Part shown: piece by piece, positions 49,246 through 58,919 of the stretch
Layout: each line of letters begins with the position of its first letter
Position numbering within the stretch: the first letter of the stretch is position 1
Assembly: GCA_942493125.1 (NCBI GenBank)
Contig: OW818667.1
Span: forward strand, 372,001 to 436,000
Source of the DNA: Fusibacter_C sp942493125
GTDB lineage: Bacteria; Bacillota; Clostridia; Peptostreptococcales; Acidaminobacteraceae
Direction: 5' to 3'
DNA length: 64,000 nucleotides
Notes under the pieces: generated by a model
Told to the model about the DNA's origin: nothing
Database searches by the model: none
Seen by the model: only the letters and a program-made list of their open reading frames with translations
Made by a program: the position numbers and the translations under genes

Positions 49246-51132
49246 TCAGCTCGCAACTTCATGTTCAAATTGGCTATTGTACAGATCCGCATAGAAGCCG
49301 TTCTTAGCCAGCAGTTCGAGATGTGTCCCCTGTTCTACGATGTCACCATGATCCATAACCAAGATCAAGTCGGCATCTCTAATTGTAGAAAGTCTGTGGG
49401 CGATGATAAAGCTCGTTCTGTTCTCCATGAGACGCTTCATAGCCGTTTGAATCTGAACTTCTGTCCGCGTATCGACAGAACTTGTCGCTTCATCCAATAT
49501 CAAAAGCTTTGGATTCGATAAGAACGCCCTAGCGATTGTAATCAACTGCTTTTGACCTTGTGAAACGTTTGATGCCTCTTCGTTTAACAGCATATCGTAA
49601 CCATTTGGTAGCATGTGAACGAAGCTATCGACGTGTGCCGCTTTCGCTGCCGCAATGATTTCGTCATCCGTAGCATCCAAGTTGCCATATCTGATATTGT
49701 CTTTTATAGAGGCATTGTATAGCCATGCGTCTTGTAATACCATACCAAATTGATCTCTTAGATCGAAGCGCGAATATGCCTGAATGTTTTTCCCATCTAG
49801 GAGGATTTCACCAGAGGCAATGTCATAGAATCTCATGAGCAATTTCACCATCGTTGTTTTTCCAGCACCTGTAGGACCAACAATTGCAACTTTTTGACCT
49901 TGTAACACTTTTACTGAGAAGTCATTGATAACCGTTTGATCTTCATTGTAACCAAAATGTACGTTTTTAAATTCAACGACGCCTTGAACATCATCCGCGT
50001 CAATTGGCGATGTCGTCTCAAGAACCTGTTCAGGTTCATCAAGGAACTCGAAAACGCGTTCAGCTGAAGCTGCCGTTTGCTGTAGCACATTTGAGATGTT
50101 CGCGAGTTGTGAGATCGGCTGCATAAAGTTTCTGACATATTGAATGAAAGCTTGTATATCACCGACTTCAATCGCATTTTTTGCCGCCAAAGCACCACCG
50201 AGGACGCATACAGCGACATAGCCAATGTTGCCGACGATACCGATCATAGGCATCATGATAGACGAAAGGAACTGTGCTTTCCAAGAGGTTTTATAAAGCG
50301 CCTCGTTGAAACCTTCAAAAGTCTCAACGCTTTTTTCCTCGCCATTAAATGCTTTGATAATCACGTGACCACTATACATTTCTTCAATATGGCCATTGAC
50401 GTTTCCAAGTAGCTTCTGTTGCTCTTTGAAGTATTTTTGAGATTGCTTGACGATCATCATGACTAAAAACAAAGATAGCGGAATGATACAAAGTGCGACC
50501 AGTGTAAGTTGACCACTGATACTGATCATCATGGCCAGGACACCAACCACTGTCGTGAACGACGTGATAATCTGCGTTAAACTTTGATTAAGCGTATTGC
50601 TCACGGTATCGACGTCATTTGTAATTCTCGATAGAACCTCACCGTGGTTTGTTGAATCGAAGTATTTGAGTGGGATTCTATTGATTTTTTCGCTGATGTC
50701 TTTGCGCATGTTGTAGCTGATCTTCATGGATACACCAGACATGATGTAACCTTGTATATAGGACAACAGAGCACTCAAACCATACAAGACGATGAGTGTC
50801 AGCATAATACCAGAGATGTATTCAAAATCAATACCTGTAGTACTCCCACCTATTTTACCCATGACGCCTTCAAATACTTTTGTCGTCGCTTTACCGAGTA
50901 ATTTTGGACCATAGATGCCAAAGATGGCACTTCCTATCGAAAAGAATATCACGAGTAAAATACGGCCTCTATAAGCACTCAAATAGCTGATAAGTCTCTT
51001 ATAGGTACCCTTTAAATCCTTAGCTTTTGCGCCACTTAAATTGCCCATGGGACCGTGACCCATGCCACCGCCTCCATTGCCAGAGCGTCTAGAGGATTTC
51101 ATGTCTTGGTTGTCTTTATGGTGTTCGCTCAT
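49246..51132 (-). CDS. ABC exporter half-transporter, catalytically competent subunit
   Basis: 628 residues. A glycine-rich cytoplasmic N-terminus, then six helices (about 55-340), then ATPase: Walker A GPTGAGKTT, signature VSQGQKQLITIARA, Walker B LLILDEATSSVD with the catalytic Glu, and switch IIAHRLST. The altered signature (SQGQ for SGGQ) pairs with the partner's weak Walker B, the asymmetric pattern of heterodimeric exporters such as TM287/288 or BmrCD. Drug or peptide efflux is likely. Its ATG overlaps the partner stop (ATGA). Confidence 0.93.
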   Translation of the reverse strand: MSEHHKDNQDMKSSRRSGNGGGGMGHGPMGNLSGAKAKDLKGTYKRLISYLSAYRGRILLVIFFSIGSAIFGIYGPKLLGKATTKVFEGVMGKIGGSTTGIDFEYISGIMLTLIVLYGLSALLSYIQGYIMSGVSMKISYNMRKDISEKINRIPLKYFDSTNHGEVLSRITNDVDTVSNTLNQSLTQIITSFTTVVGVLAMMISISGQLTLVALCIIPLSLFLVMMIVKQSQKYFKEQQKLLGNVNGHIEEMYSGHVIIKAFNGEEKSVETFEGFNEALYKTSWKAQFLSSIMMPMIGIVGNIGYVAVCVLGGALAAKNAIEVGDIQAFIQYVRNFMQPISQLANISNVLQQTAASAERVFEFLDEPEQVLETTSPIDADDVQGVVEFKNVHFGYNEDQTVINDFSVKVLQGQKVAIVGPTGAGKTTMVKLLMRFYDIASGEILLDGKNIQAYSRFDLRDQFGMVLQDAWLYNASIKDNIRYGNLDATDDEIIAAAKAAHVDSFVHMLPNGYDMLLNEEASNVSQGQKQLITIARAFLSNPKLLILDEATSSVDTRTEVQIQTAMKRLMENRTSFIIAHRLSTIRDADLILVMDHGDIVEQGTHLELLAKNGFYADLYNSQFEHEVAS

Positions 51133-53240
51133 GACAATTCCTCCTTACTAAGTTGTGAATAAGCAATTTCTTGATAGGTTTCACAGGAAGCCATCAATTC
51201 TTGATGTGTGCCTTGACCAACGAGTCTTCCTTCATCGAGGACCAATATTTGATCCGCATTTTTGATCGTTGAAATACGCTGCGCCACGAGAATAACGGTC
51301 GCATTGTTTGTCTTTGTCTTAAGTGCATTTCTTAAAGCTGCATCCGTTTTATAATCCAGAGCAGAAAATGAATCGTCAAAGATATAAATCTTCGGTTTTT
51401 TGATGAGGGCACGTGCAATGGATAATCTTTGTTTTTGTCCACCTGAAACGTTGGATCCGCTTTGTGAGATTGGCGCTAAAATGCCTTCAGGCTTTTCATT
51501 CACAATCTCTGTCGCTTGCGCAATGTCGATCGCTTCATCCATTTGATCTCTGCCTGCCTCAGCATCGCCAAACAGCAGATTACTCTCGATGGTTCCGCTA
51601 AACAGTGACGCCTTTTGTGGCACATAACCGATGATGCTTCGCAGTTCCTTTTGCTTTATCGTATGGATCGCAACGCCATCTATGCTGATTTCGCCTTCAG
51701 AGACGTCGTAAAATCTCGGCAATAAGTTGACAAGCGTCGTTTTACCAGAGCCCGTAGACCCGATAATCGCCGTCACTTTTCCAGCTTCCGCTTTGAAACT
51801 GATGTTTTTAATCATATTTTCTTCAGCTTCAGAATATTTGAACGATACATTTTTGAATTCGACGATGCCTTTTCCATTTGGATCAATTGAAACGGGGTTT
51901 ACTGGATCTAAAATCGTTTCTTTGACATTTAAAACTTCAGCGATACGACCTGCGCTTACTGACGCCCTTGGCACCATGATAAACATCATAGATAAAAACA
52001 AGAACGACATGATAATCTGAATCGCATATTGCATAAACGCCATCATATCGCCGACTTGCATCGCTGATGCCGCAATTTGGTGTGCCCCTACCCATACAAT
52101 CACTAAAGTGACGCCGTTCATGATTAACATCATGATTGGGAACAAGAATATCATGACGCGGTTTACAAATAAGTTCGTTTGAGTCAAATCCTCATTGGCT
52201 TCATCAAACCGTTTTTCTTCAAACTTCTGCGTGTTAAAGGCTCTAATGACCATCATGCCCGTTAAATTTTCTCTCACGACGAGATTCAATCGGTCGATCA
52301 ACTTTTGAACAGCTTTAAATTTTGGCAATGCAATCGAAAAGACCACCATGATGATGCCCATGAGAATGATAACCGCTACAGCGATAATCCACGACATGGA
52401 GTTACTCTTTTCAAGGGCTTTCATGATACCACCAAAACCCAAGATTGGCGCATAAAACAACATGCGGATCATCATGACCATAAGCGTTTGAATCTGTGTG
52501 ACGTCGTTTGTGCTTCTCGTGATCAGAGAAGCCGTTGAAAATTGATCAAACTCTGCATTTGAAAAACCTTCAACTTTTTTAAAGATCGCACTTCGTAAAT
52601 TTCTGCCTAAGCCGGAAGCGACCTTAGATGCAATATAACCCACCATAATCGATGCGATTGCGCCGATTAGAGAGATCACCAGCATGATGCCACCTGTTTT
52701 CAAGATGTATGCCCTTTGAATGGTCTCTAAATCTCCGCCAATTTGCTCAACATAACCACTGACTGCTTTATTGCCCATTTGCACGATGAGCAAATCATCC
52801 GTTGATGACAGGTCAATTGGTTCGCCCTCCATCATGGAAACTGCGGTTATCATCGCCTTTGAGATGATGATCTCAAGCTTGGTCAAATGATCCTCAGATA
52901 TTTCATCCAGATAATATACATCTTGGCCATTTAACTTTGAATAGGTTTCAGACAACTTATTGTACAACTCGGCATCATCAGCTTGTGTTATGAGTCGATA
53001 ATTTTCCTCGACAAATTGTTTGTCTGTTTCAGTCATTACTTGTTTGATGCCGTCGAGATCTGATGCCACCATAACTTCTGGAACAGCTCGATCGATACCG
53101 TTGTTTTGAATGCCATTGTTAACAATATTGGACATGTAGTCCGGCAATGCCAAATCGGTCATTGCTTGAACATACAAAAGTCCTATTGCCACCAATAAGG
53201 CCAATGTAAACGGCTTTAAGAATCTAATCAGTTTCGTCAT
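51129..53240 (-). CDS. ABC exporter half-transporter, degenerate-site subunit
   Basis: 703 residues. Between the first two helices lies an extracytoplasmic insert of about 130 residues (roughly 35-165), making it longer than its partner. ATPase: Walker A GSTGSGKTT, intact signature NVSGGQKQRL, Walker B IYIFDDSFSALD with Asp in place of the catalytic Glu, switch VAQRIST with Gln instead of His. So it builds the non-hydrolysing site of a heterodimer with 49246-51132. Downstream of marR, which fits multidrug efflux control. Confidence 0.93.
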   Translation of the reverse strand: MTKLIRFLKPFTLALLVAIGLLYVQAMTDLALPDYMSNIVNNGIQNNGIDRAVPEVMVASDLDGIKQVMTETDKQFVEENYRLITQADDAELYNKLSETYSKLNGQDVYYLDEISEDHLTKLEIIISKAMITAVSMMEGEPIDLSSTDDLLIVQMGNKAVSGYVEQIGGDLETIQRAYILKTGGIMLVISLIGAIASIMVGYIASKVASGLGRNLRSAIFKKVEGFSNAEFDQFSTASLITRSTNDVTQIQTLMVMMIRMLFYAPILGFGGIMKALEKSNSMSWIIAVAVIILMGIIMVVFSIALPKFKAVQKLIDRLNLVVRENLTGMMVIRAFNTQKFEEKRFDEANEDLTQTNLFVNRVMIFLFPIMMLIMNGVTLVIVWVGAHQIAASAMQVGDMMAFMQYAIQIIMSFLFLSMMFIMVPRASVSAGRIAEVLNVKETILDPVNPVSIDPNGKGIVEFKNVSFKYSEAEENMIKNISFKAEAGKVTAIIGSTGSGKTTLVNLLPRFYDVSEGEISIDGVAIHTIKQKELRSIIGYVPQKASLFSGTIESNLLFGDAEAGRDQMDEAIDIAQATEIVNEKPEGILAPISQSGSNVSGGQKQRLSIARALIKKPKIYIFDDSFSALDYKTDAALRNALKTKTNNATVILVAQRISTIKNADQILVLDEGRLVGQGTHQELMASCETYQEIAYSQLSKEELS

Positions 53241-53279
53241 TTGTTTCTCCTTAAATAAGTGTTGTCGTTTAAAGCCCAG

Positions 53280-53720
53280 TTATTCTTTAGTTTCCATTAG
53301 TAATTTTTCAAGTATGTCTAAACCGTTGATGATCGCGTTAAACTCCTCTTCACTCGCTTGATTGAGTTTTTCACTCCAATGTTCTTCTATACGTTTGAAT
53401 TTAACCGCAGATTTTTGTCTGAAATCATCGGTCAATGTAACCAAGATCACACGTCCATCCTCTTCACTTTTCGTTCTGGTGATGATGCCTGAGCGTTCAA
53501 GTCGGTCAATGATACCTGAAACAGTGCTCATGGAAAGCTCCATTTGCGATGCAATCTCGCCAATTTTTAAAGAACCCGATTTAAATAAAATGCCGACGAC
53601 CATGCCCTGAGGTCCAGTGAGGTTCATCTCTCTGAAGTTCTTCTGAATATTGCCATGCATGCCTTCTTTTAATCGTTTGATCCTCTTGATTACTTCGTAT
53701 CCTTTTTCAAGTTCAATCAT
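53280..53720 (-). CDS. MarR-family transcriptional regulator
   Basis: 146 residues with the winged helix of MarR proteins (SLKIGEIASQMELSMSTVSGIIDRLERSGIITRTKSEEDGRVILVTLTDDF, about residues 50-100). Ligand-relieved repressor; here it heads an operon with a heterodimeric ABC exporter, so it likely controls its own transcript through three 14-bp repeats upstream. Start set at ATG 53718-53720 (MIELEKG) after GGAGAT; the open upstream frame includes a repeat end. Confidence 0.92.
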   Translation of the reverse strand: MIELEKGYEVIKRIKRLKEGMHGNIQKNFREMNLTGPQGMVVGILFKSGSLKIGEIASQMELSMSTVSGIIDRLERSGIITRTKSEEDGRVILVTLTDDFRQKSAVKFKRIEEHWSEKLNQASEEEFNAIINGLDILEKLLMETKE

Positions 53721-53739
53721 GTCATCTCCATTTACTTGA

Positions 53740-53748
53740 GGAAATTGC
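53740..53748. repeat. Solo end of the GGAAATTGC repeat family
   Basis: GGAAATTGC in the marR leader, 19 bases from the start. Shortest match of the set. Confidence 0.35.
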
Positions 53749-53825
53749 CTATGCACTTTCCTTAATTGATCTCAATTGATAATAGTATGGCCTTTCAATA
53801 TTAACCTAGTATGAATTATTTTAAT

Positions 53826-53867
53826 ATTTCGCATACGATATTTCGCATACGATGTTTCGTGTACGAA
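53826..53867. promoter_or_regulatory. Triple 14-bp repeat upstream of marR
   Basis: ATTTCGCATACGAT twice in perfect tandem (53826-53839, 53840-53853), then a variant GTTTCGTGTACGAA (53854-53867). Each unit contains a TTCG-N4-CGA dyad. The repeats lie about 105-145 bases ahead of marR and are a likely regulator-binding array. Confidence 0.65.
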
Positions 53868-53969
53868 GTATATTTTATCGCTTTCTATGGCGCCTGTAAA
53901 GTCATTTGATTGACCAATCTCTGAACAAATCGTAAACAATTCGTGAACACGTGCTCACATAGCTTATCC

Positions 53970-54011
53970 AAATAAAAAAGCCGTACAAATTGATAACCTC
54001 GTACGGCTTTT
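53970..54011 (-). terminator. Terminator after the GHL10-amidase gene
   Basis: 11-bp stem AAAAGCCGTAC/GTACGGCTTTT (53976-53986 and 54001-54011) with a 14-base loop and a T-rich minus-strand tail. Confidence 0.88.
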
Positions 54012-54050
54012 ATAACATTTATGATATATCGTATTTTGCAAAATAGTTGT

Positions 54051-56987
54051 TTACTTTTGTGTAAAATAATCGAGGATAGAATTGGTGAGTGTATCTGCAA
54101 AGCGTTCCTGTTCATTTGGATCGCTCAACCATTCGAACTCACCCGGATTTGGCATGAAGCCTGTTTCTAGTAGGATTGATGGTGTCCACGTCCCTCTTAC
54201 GATGTAGAAATTCATGACCTTAGCACCTCTATCTTTACGACCGAGGTTTTGAATCACACTGCCTCTTACTTTTTCTGCAAAAGGTTTTGCCAATACATCT
54301 TTGTAGAATACGGAGAAGCCACTTACTTTACTCAAATCTGAGGTGTCATCCAAGCTGTCTGCATGAATGGCAATAAACAAATCTGGCAACACTTTTCTCG
54401 ACAATGCCAATCGATCATTTAAACTGACATAAATGTCTTCTGATCTCGTGAGCACAACCTTTGCGCCAAGTGCTTCAAGCTTTGATTTGATGCGCATCGT
54501 AAATTCAAGTGCGATTGTCTTCTCTGGCTTTAGTGAACCAAGGAGTCCAATTGCGCCAGAATCCGTGCCACCATGCCCTGGATCTAGCATGATGACGGCA
54601 CCCTTAAGCGGTTCTTGAGGATTTGAACTCTCTGAATAGGCGATAAATTTTTTCTTCATGACGAGCTTGATGCCGCCATTTATATCTTCGAGGTAATAAC
54701 CGGATAACTGCGATGGGTCTTTTATGACAAAGTCATATGTCGTCGTTTTTCCAATCGTCGTGTGTGTCGCACTTTGTAGCATATGTGCTGTCGGCAAGAC
54801 AAGCGGTTGGCCATTGATTGTTTGACCAAGTGTGACAGACAGTTTCGATCCATTATATGAAACGGTTGTGATGACTTTTTCATTCATATAGAAGTGGATC
54901 TCATCTGTTTTTGACGATCGAACATAAGAGACTTTGCTAAGCACATTGCCTTTTATACTACCACCTTCAACAGTAGCATTGTCTTTTTTAACCCAGAGTC
55001 CTGAAGCCAATCGAACAAAATCACCATACTCACCTGTTACAAAATCTCTCATACCTCTATGCAAGATATAATGTGCACCATTTGAAGTTGTTGCTGTTTG
55101 GTAGCTATCGACAAAATCCTTAGATATGGTTGCAATATAAGGTGCACCCTCTATTGCAACTTTTACGGACGCTTTTGCTGTCGCTGTGTATGTGCCACCT
55201 TTGTAAGTCATTTTGTAAACTGGTTTTCCAAGATCGACAATCCTAGGTTTACCTGTTTGAGTGGCGACTTTGGTTTTAAACGTATAAGTCGTCGCATATG
55301 GTTTTGTTGAAGTTGTAGATTTTACAGCTGGTACGAGTGTATAGGTTTTACCATAGAGTGTTGCAGTTACTGTTGCACCAATTGGTGCTTTGCAGTAAAA
55401 AGAAATCTCTTCATCATTTTTGATCATGCGCGTATTTTGAGGCCAAATTGAAGATTCGATGATTTCAACTTTTGCCATTGGTTTCGCCTGGGCTGGTGAG
55501 TAACGTGTAATCACACGGGTGACACTTTTCCCGTTTTGCTTGATCACAAAAGTATTTGTGCCTTTGACGAGTGGTACATAAACACCATAATACCCTTGTG
55601 CCGTTTTGATTTTAATCTCTGAGCCGTTTAATATAACTGGATATCTTGGGTCTGAAGCACCACCAATAAAATAAAAGGCACTCGTCGTTTGCGTATCTCT
55701 AGCTGGCCTTCCGATGACGAGCTTGTCTTGGATCACCGTTTGGACTGGAGGTATCGTAGAACCATTATAAAAATTGGTAACCAAACTTTTTAAATCCGTA
55801 TTGTTTTTAAAGAAGCCATATCTAAAGAATATGCTACCATCGATATTGGCATAACTTTGATTCAATTTGAGCTGTTTGTAGATCTCATTGACACCATACC
55901 AAGGGCTTGAGCTATCTTGGTTGCCTACGCGATATGCGGCATGACCTATATATAGGTTGACTGTCGAATTTTTTGCGACATCGCTCCACCAGCTGACCAG
56001 CTTGCTATAATCGGCAACTGAGTAGCCTATGTTCCAATAGAGCTGTGGCGCGATATAATCGATCATGTTGTTTTGAACCCATTTTTTAGTATCTGCATAT
56101 TGGCTGAAATAAGACTCATAGCCATTGGTTGCGCTGCCAGTTGAGATATTTTTGGAATTTGCCCAAATGCCAAATGGACTCACACCAAACTGGATCGATG
56201 CATTTTTGGATTTGATCACTTTGTAGACACCATCAATTAGTTGATCGACATTGTTGCGTCTCCAGTCCGCCAATGAAGCAAATGTACTGCCATATTTAGC
56301 AAATGCTTGTGCATCATTAAACGTCGTTCCGGGATAAAAGTAATCGTCAAAATGAATGCCATCCACATCATAATTGTCGATGATTTCAACGATACTGTCT
56401 TCGATATGTTTGCGAACTTCAGGTAAACCTGGATTGAAGTAGAGATTGCCATCAGAGTGCTCTACAACCCATTCAGGATGTAGTTTTGCAGGATGTGTCG
56501 CAGATAATGAGGCATAATTGAGTGCCGGTTCACTTGCCGTTTTTTTAGTGATTCTGTATGGATTAATCCACGCGTGAATCGCTATGTCACGCTTATGCGC
56601 TTCTTCGATCCAAAATGCAAGTGGATCAAAACCATCGTTTGGCGCTAGTCCTTGTTTCCCTGTCAAGTACTTAGACCAAGGATAAATGCTTGACTTGTAA
56701 AGTGCATCTGCAGAAGGTCTGACTTGTAGCACAATGGCATTAAGGCCCATAGCGTCCGCTTCTTCAATGATTCTAAGCGCTTCATTTTTAAGCGTCTCAC
56801 TGTCTGTCGTCGCTTTGAGTGGGTAATCGAGATTCAGTACAGTAGCTACCCAAAGCCCTTTGAAATCTTCGTTGATTTCAGCTTTTCTCGCTTCTGTCAA
56901 CGGTGCTGCATAGCTTAAAACCAGTTCATTTGAAAATAGAGCTAAAGCTATACAGAAGATGATTGAAATTATCGCCTTATTTTTCAT
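54051..56987 (-). CDS. Exported GHL10-like glycoside hydrolase fused to N-acetylmuramoyl-L-alanine amidase
   Basis: 978 residues. Signal peptide 1-28 (IISIIFCIALALFSNELVLSYAAP). Residues 35-370 are a GHL10/DUF187 TIM barrel (FKGLWVATVLNLDYP; AIHAWINPYRI; VDGIHFDDYFYP). Then a beta-rich linker of about 400 residues, and a C-terminal Amidase_3 domain: MLDPGHGGTDSGA (zinc His), PEKTIALE (zinc Glu), FIAIHADS (zinc His), LLETGFM (catalytic Glu). It would cut both glycan and stem peptide of the wall, outside the cell. Start is ATG 56985-56987 after GGAGAG. Monocistronic, with terminators on both sides. Confidence 0.9.
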   Translation of the reverse strand: MKNKAIISIIFCIALALFSNELVLSYAAPLTEARKAEINEDFKGLWVATVLNLDYPLKATTDSETLKNEALRIIEEADAMGLNAIVLQVRPSADALYKSSIYPWSKYLTGKQGLAPNDGFDPLAFWIEEAHKRDIAIHAWINPYRITKKTASEPALNYASLSATHPAKLHPEWVVEHSDGNLYFNPGLPEVRKHIEDSIVEIIDNYDVDGIHFDDYFYPGTTFNDAQAFAKYGSTFASLADWRRNNVDQLIDGVYKVIKSKNASIQFGVSPFGIWANSKNISTGSATNGYESYFSQYADTKKWVQNNMIDYIAPQLYWNIGYSVADYSKLVSWWSDVAKNSTVNLYIGHAAYRVGNQDSSSPWYGVNEIYKQLKLNQSYANIDGSIFFRYGFFKNNTDLKSLVTNFYNGSTIPPVQTVIQDKLVIGRPARDTQTTSAFYFIGGASDPRYPVILNGSEIKIKTAQGYYGVYVPLVKGTNTFVIKQNGKSVTRVITRYSPAQAKPMAKVEIIESSIWPQNTRMIKNDEEISFYCKAPIGATVTATLYGKTYTLVPAVKSTTSTKPYATTYTFKTKVATQTGKPRIVDLGKPVYKMTYKGGTYTATAKASVKVAIEGAPYIATISKDFVDSYQTATTSNGAHYILHRGMRDFVTGEYGDFVRLASGLWVKKDNATVEGGSIKGNVLSKVSYVRSSKTDEIHFYMNEKVITTVSYNGSKLSVTLGQTINGQPLVLPTAHMLQSATHTTIGKTTTYDFVIKDPSQLSGYYLEDINGGIKLVMKKKFIAYSESSNPQEPLKGAVIMLDPGHGGTDSGAIGLLGSLKPEKTIALEFTMRIKSKLEALGAKVVLTRSEDIYVSLNDRLALSRKVLPDLFIAIHADSLDDTSDLSKVSGFSVFYKDVLAKPFAEKVRGSVIQNLGRKDRGAKVMNFYIVRGTWTPSILLETGFMPNPGEFEWLSDPNEQERFADTLTNSILDYFTQK

Positions 56988-57005
56988 TTGCACTCTCCAC
57001 TTTTC

Positions 57006-57043
57006 TTCACTATCATTTACAATCATTTTTCACTATTACAAAT
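57006..57043. repeat. Direct repeat upstream of the amidase gene
   Basis: TTCACTATCATTTACAA (57006-57022) and TTCACTATTACAA (57029-57041), close copies with a three-base difference, 19-54 bases upstream of the start. Could be a regulator site or chance in AT-rich DNA. Confidence 0.3.
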
Positions 57044-57130
57044 TGTTTTTATTGTCCTTTTATTTTACATGATAACCATAGTAATTGTGTGATTAACATC
57101 ATTTCTTAACAGCTTTGTAATATAAAAATA

Positions 57131-57172
57131 AAGAAAGAACTGAGCCCGGTCAAAAACCGAAGTCAGTCCTTA
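57131..57172 (-). terminator. Terminator at the end of the sugar-activation cluster
   Basis: Interrupted stem ACTGA/TCAGT and CGGT/ACCG (about 57139-57166), with a T-rich minus-strand tail (TTCTTTCTTTATTTTT). It follows the GDPD-like gene by about 40 bases. Confidence 0.6.
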
Positions 57173-57209
57173 ATATTAACTTTTCGTCAACTTTATATCA
57201 ATCAAACTT

Positions 57210-57800
57210 TTATTCTTCCCACCTGACAATATTGTGCGTTTTTGTGCAAATTGCGTCAAATACAATGCCTCTTTCTGTACAAATTGCCTTATAAGCTTCA
57301 ATATCCGCATCGCGACCCTGTAATTCCGGTGATACGAGACATAATTTATACCCAAGTGCTTTCATTTCATCAAAAACGTCACACTCAAGTGGAAAACGCG
57401 TAAAACAATCGACCCATACCCATTTGACACGTCCTGCCATATTGCGAATGGTATCCATGCCCTCATATTCCGAGAACCGGAGTGCAATATTGGATTCTCC
57501 ACTATTTGAAAGCAAAAATATCATTGGAAACGAAGAATCCAAGAAGAAGTACGATTTAACATCCGCCTTTTGGATCATCTCAAGCACGCGATGTTCAATA
57601 CGTTCACTTTTGATGTTCAAGATCATCGTCCCGTGATGATAATGCTTCAAATAGTCTTCAAACCGTTCCCCACCAACATAGGGATCATGTGAAATGACGA
57701 TTTCATGGCCCATATCGCGAAGGTCCAGTTCGACCCCATAACTTGTCGGCAATTTGATCAACTCTTCTACTCTATTGATTCTATGGCTTATAAATTCCAT
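57210..57800 (-). CDS. Short GDPD/PI-PLC-like TIM-barrel protein
   Basis: 196 residues. The N-terminus EFISHRINRVEELIKLP and GVELDLR..HEIVISHDP match the H-R and E-x-D...HD metal and catalytic positions of glycerophosphodiester phosphodiesterases, but the protein is shorter than usual (about 240) and the R-G-P-E-N-T block is altered. No signal peptide. ATG 57798-57800 lies inside the 3' end of the GT2 gene (20-base overlap) after AAAGGGG. Last gene of the cluster. It might cleave a phosphodiester-linked glycerol or sugar; function is a guess. Confidence 0.68.
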   Translation of the reverse strand: MEFISHRINRVEELIKLPTSYGVELDLRDMGHEIVISHDPYVGGERFEDYLKHYHHGTMILNIKSERIEHRVLEMIQKADVKSYFFLDSSFPMIFLLSNSGESNIALRFSEYEGMDTIRNMAGRVKWVWVDCFTRFPLECDVFDEMKALGYKLCLVSPELQGRDADIEAYKAICTERGIVFDAICTKTHNIVRWEE

Positions 57801-58512
57801 GCTTGACCCCTTTACTAAACTCAAGTGTCCGTTTGATAAATTTTTGTTTCGCTTTGAAAGTCTGGTCATTCCATTTCGATTGGCCATGTATACGCGCCGT
57901 AAAAAGAACATCAAAGCGTTTAATTGTCAAATCTCTTTCACGCGCCATATAGTACATATATAAATCCAATGAGAAGTCGTCTGGAAAAACCTTTAAACTG
58001 TCGAAAAAAGATTTTGGAAAAAGATTAGGCTGTGCGTTGATATCCCATAGTGGCGTGCCGAGGTAAACGGTCTCATAAAAACTCATACCAACCGTAAAAA
58101 ACTGATCGATGATTGGTCTTTTTTTACGCTGACCTTTCAAGTATATGTTCTGATGCCCATCTTGAAGCAGTATATCATAAGCCCTTGCGACGTCGTTTGG
58201 ATCCGTCTGCATGTCGGCATGTGTCCAACCGATATAATCACCATTAGCCTGTCTGAGTCCTGAAACAATGCCATAGCCATAGCCTTGGTTAACGGGTACC
58301 GTCACACATCTCGCAAATGAATACTGTGGTAGTAACTCATCTAGAACCTTTGCACTGCCATCAGTTGATCCATTATCGACAAGAAGCACTTCAATAGGCC
58401 GATCGCCTATAACTTGTGCAAACCGTTCTAATATCAGTGGTATATTATCTTTTTCGTTATAACAGGGTACGACGATTGATACTGTCATCGATTCTGTCGC
58501 TAAAATTGCCAT
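57781..58512 (-). CDS. Family 2 glycosyltransferase (dolichol-phosphate mannosyltransferase-like)
   Basis: 243 residues, GT-A fold: SIVVPCYNEKDNIPLIL near residues 12-28, VLLVDNGSTDGSAKVLDEL (DxD-like region), YIGWTHADMQTDP. No membrane helix is obvious. With GtrA encoded just upstream (shared base TAATG) it likely loads a sugar onto a lipid carrier on the inner face of the membrane. Confidence 0.9.
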   Translation of the reverse strand: MAILATESMTVSIVVPCYNEKDNIPLILERFAQVIGDRPIEVLLVDNGSTDGSAKVLDELLPQYSFARCVTVPVNQGYGYGIVSGLRQANGDYIGWTHADMQTDPNDVARAYDILLQDGHQNIYLKGQRKKRPIIDQFFTVGMSFYETVYLGTPLWDINAQPNLFPKSFFDSLKVFPDDFSLDLYMYYMARERDLTIKRFDVLFTARIHGQSKWNDQTFKAKQKFIKRTLEFSKGVKHGIYKP

Positions 58513-58919
58513 TAATTTTCCCCTTTAAACACCCAGTATTTTTGACCAATATAATTTAAAAGAACACTTGTAACCGTTGCAAATGCAAACCCTATGACCG
58601 GCACAAAGCCAATCCATAAAAACGTGGCATTGATGAGTACATTGGCTGTGAAGGTGGATGCATAAAGCATAGCAAACCTGATAAAGGCTTCATGCGTTTT
58701 GCGTTTGGACTCGAACGTCCACAGCTTATTGATTGCAAAGGCGAAGAGTGCCCCTAAAATATAGGAGATTCCCTTTGAAACAGAATGATTCATACTAAGA
58801 CTCTCTATCATAATCATATAGGTTATGAAATCGATGAACACTGCACCGCCGCCTACACAAATATATTTGACGATTTCAAGCTCAAAGAGATCCTTTATTG
58901 ACCTAATATTGGTTCCCAT
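58512..58919 (-). CDS. GtrA-family membrane protein
   Basis: 135 residues with four helices, typical of GtrA. YICVGGGAVFIDFITYMIM and KGISYILGALFAFAINKLWTF are family features. GtrA proteins are thought to flip lipid-linked sugars. Overlaps genes on both sides (TGATG at its start and TAATG at its end), so translation is tightly coupled with the nucleotidyltransferase and the GT2. Confidence 0.9.
   Translation of the reverse strand: MGTNIRSIKDLFELEIVKYICVGGGAVFIDFITYMIMIESLSMNHSVSKGISYILGALFAFAINKLWTFESKRKTHEAFIRFAMLYASTFTANVLINATFLWIGFVPVIGFAFATVTSVLLNYIGQKYWVFKGEN

Larger units (their letters stand above)
53721..54050. other. Intergenic region between marR and the amidase gene
   Basis: 330 gene-free bases containing the marR leader with a repeat end, the triple 14-bp repeat, and the amidase terminator at 53970-54011. 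Nothing else recognised. Confidence 0.6.

Noticed and set aside
53917..53965. Loose repeats of the form CGTGAACACG near the amidase terminator
   Set aside because: Too short and imperfect to separate from chance.
53885..54115. Minus-strand frame of 76 codons after the amidase gene
   Set aside because: Overlaps the end of the amidase gene and the terminator; no RBS and no recognisable sequence.
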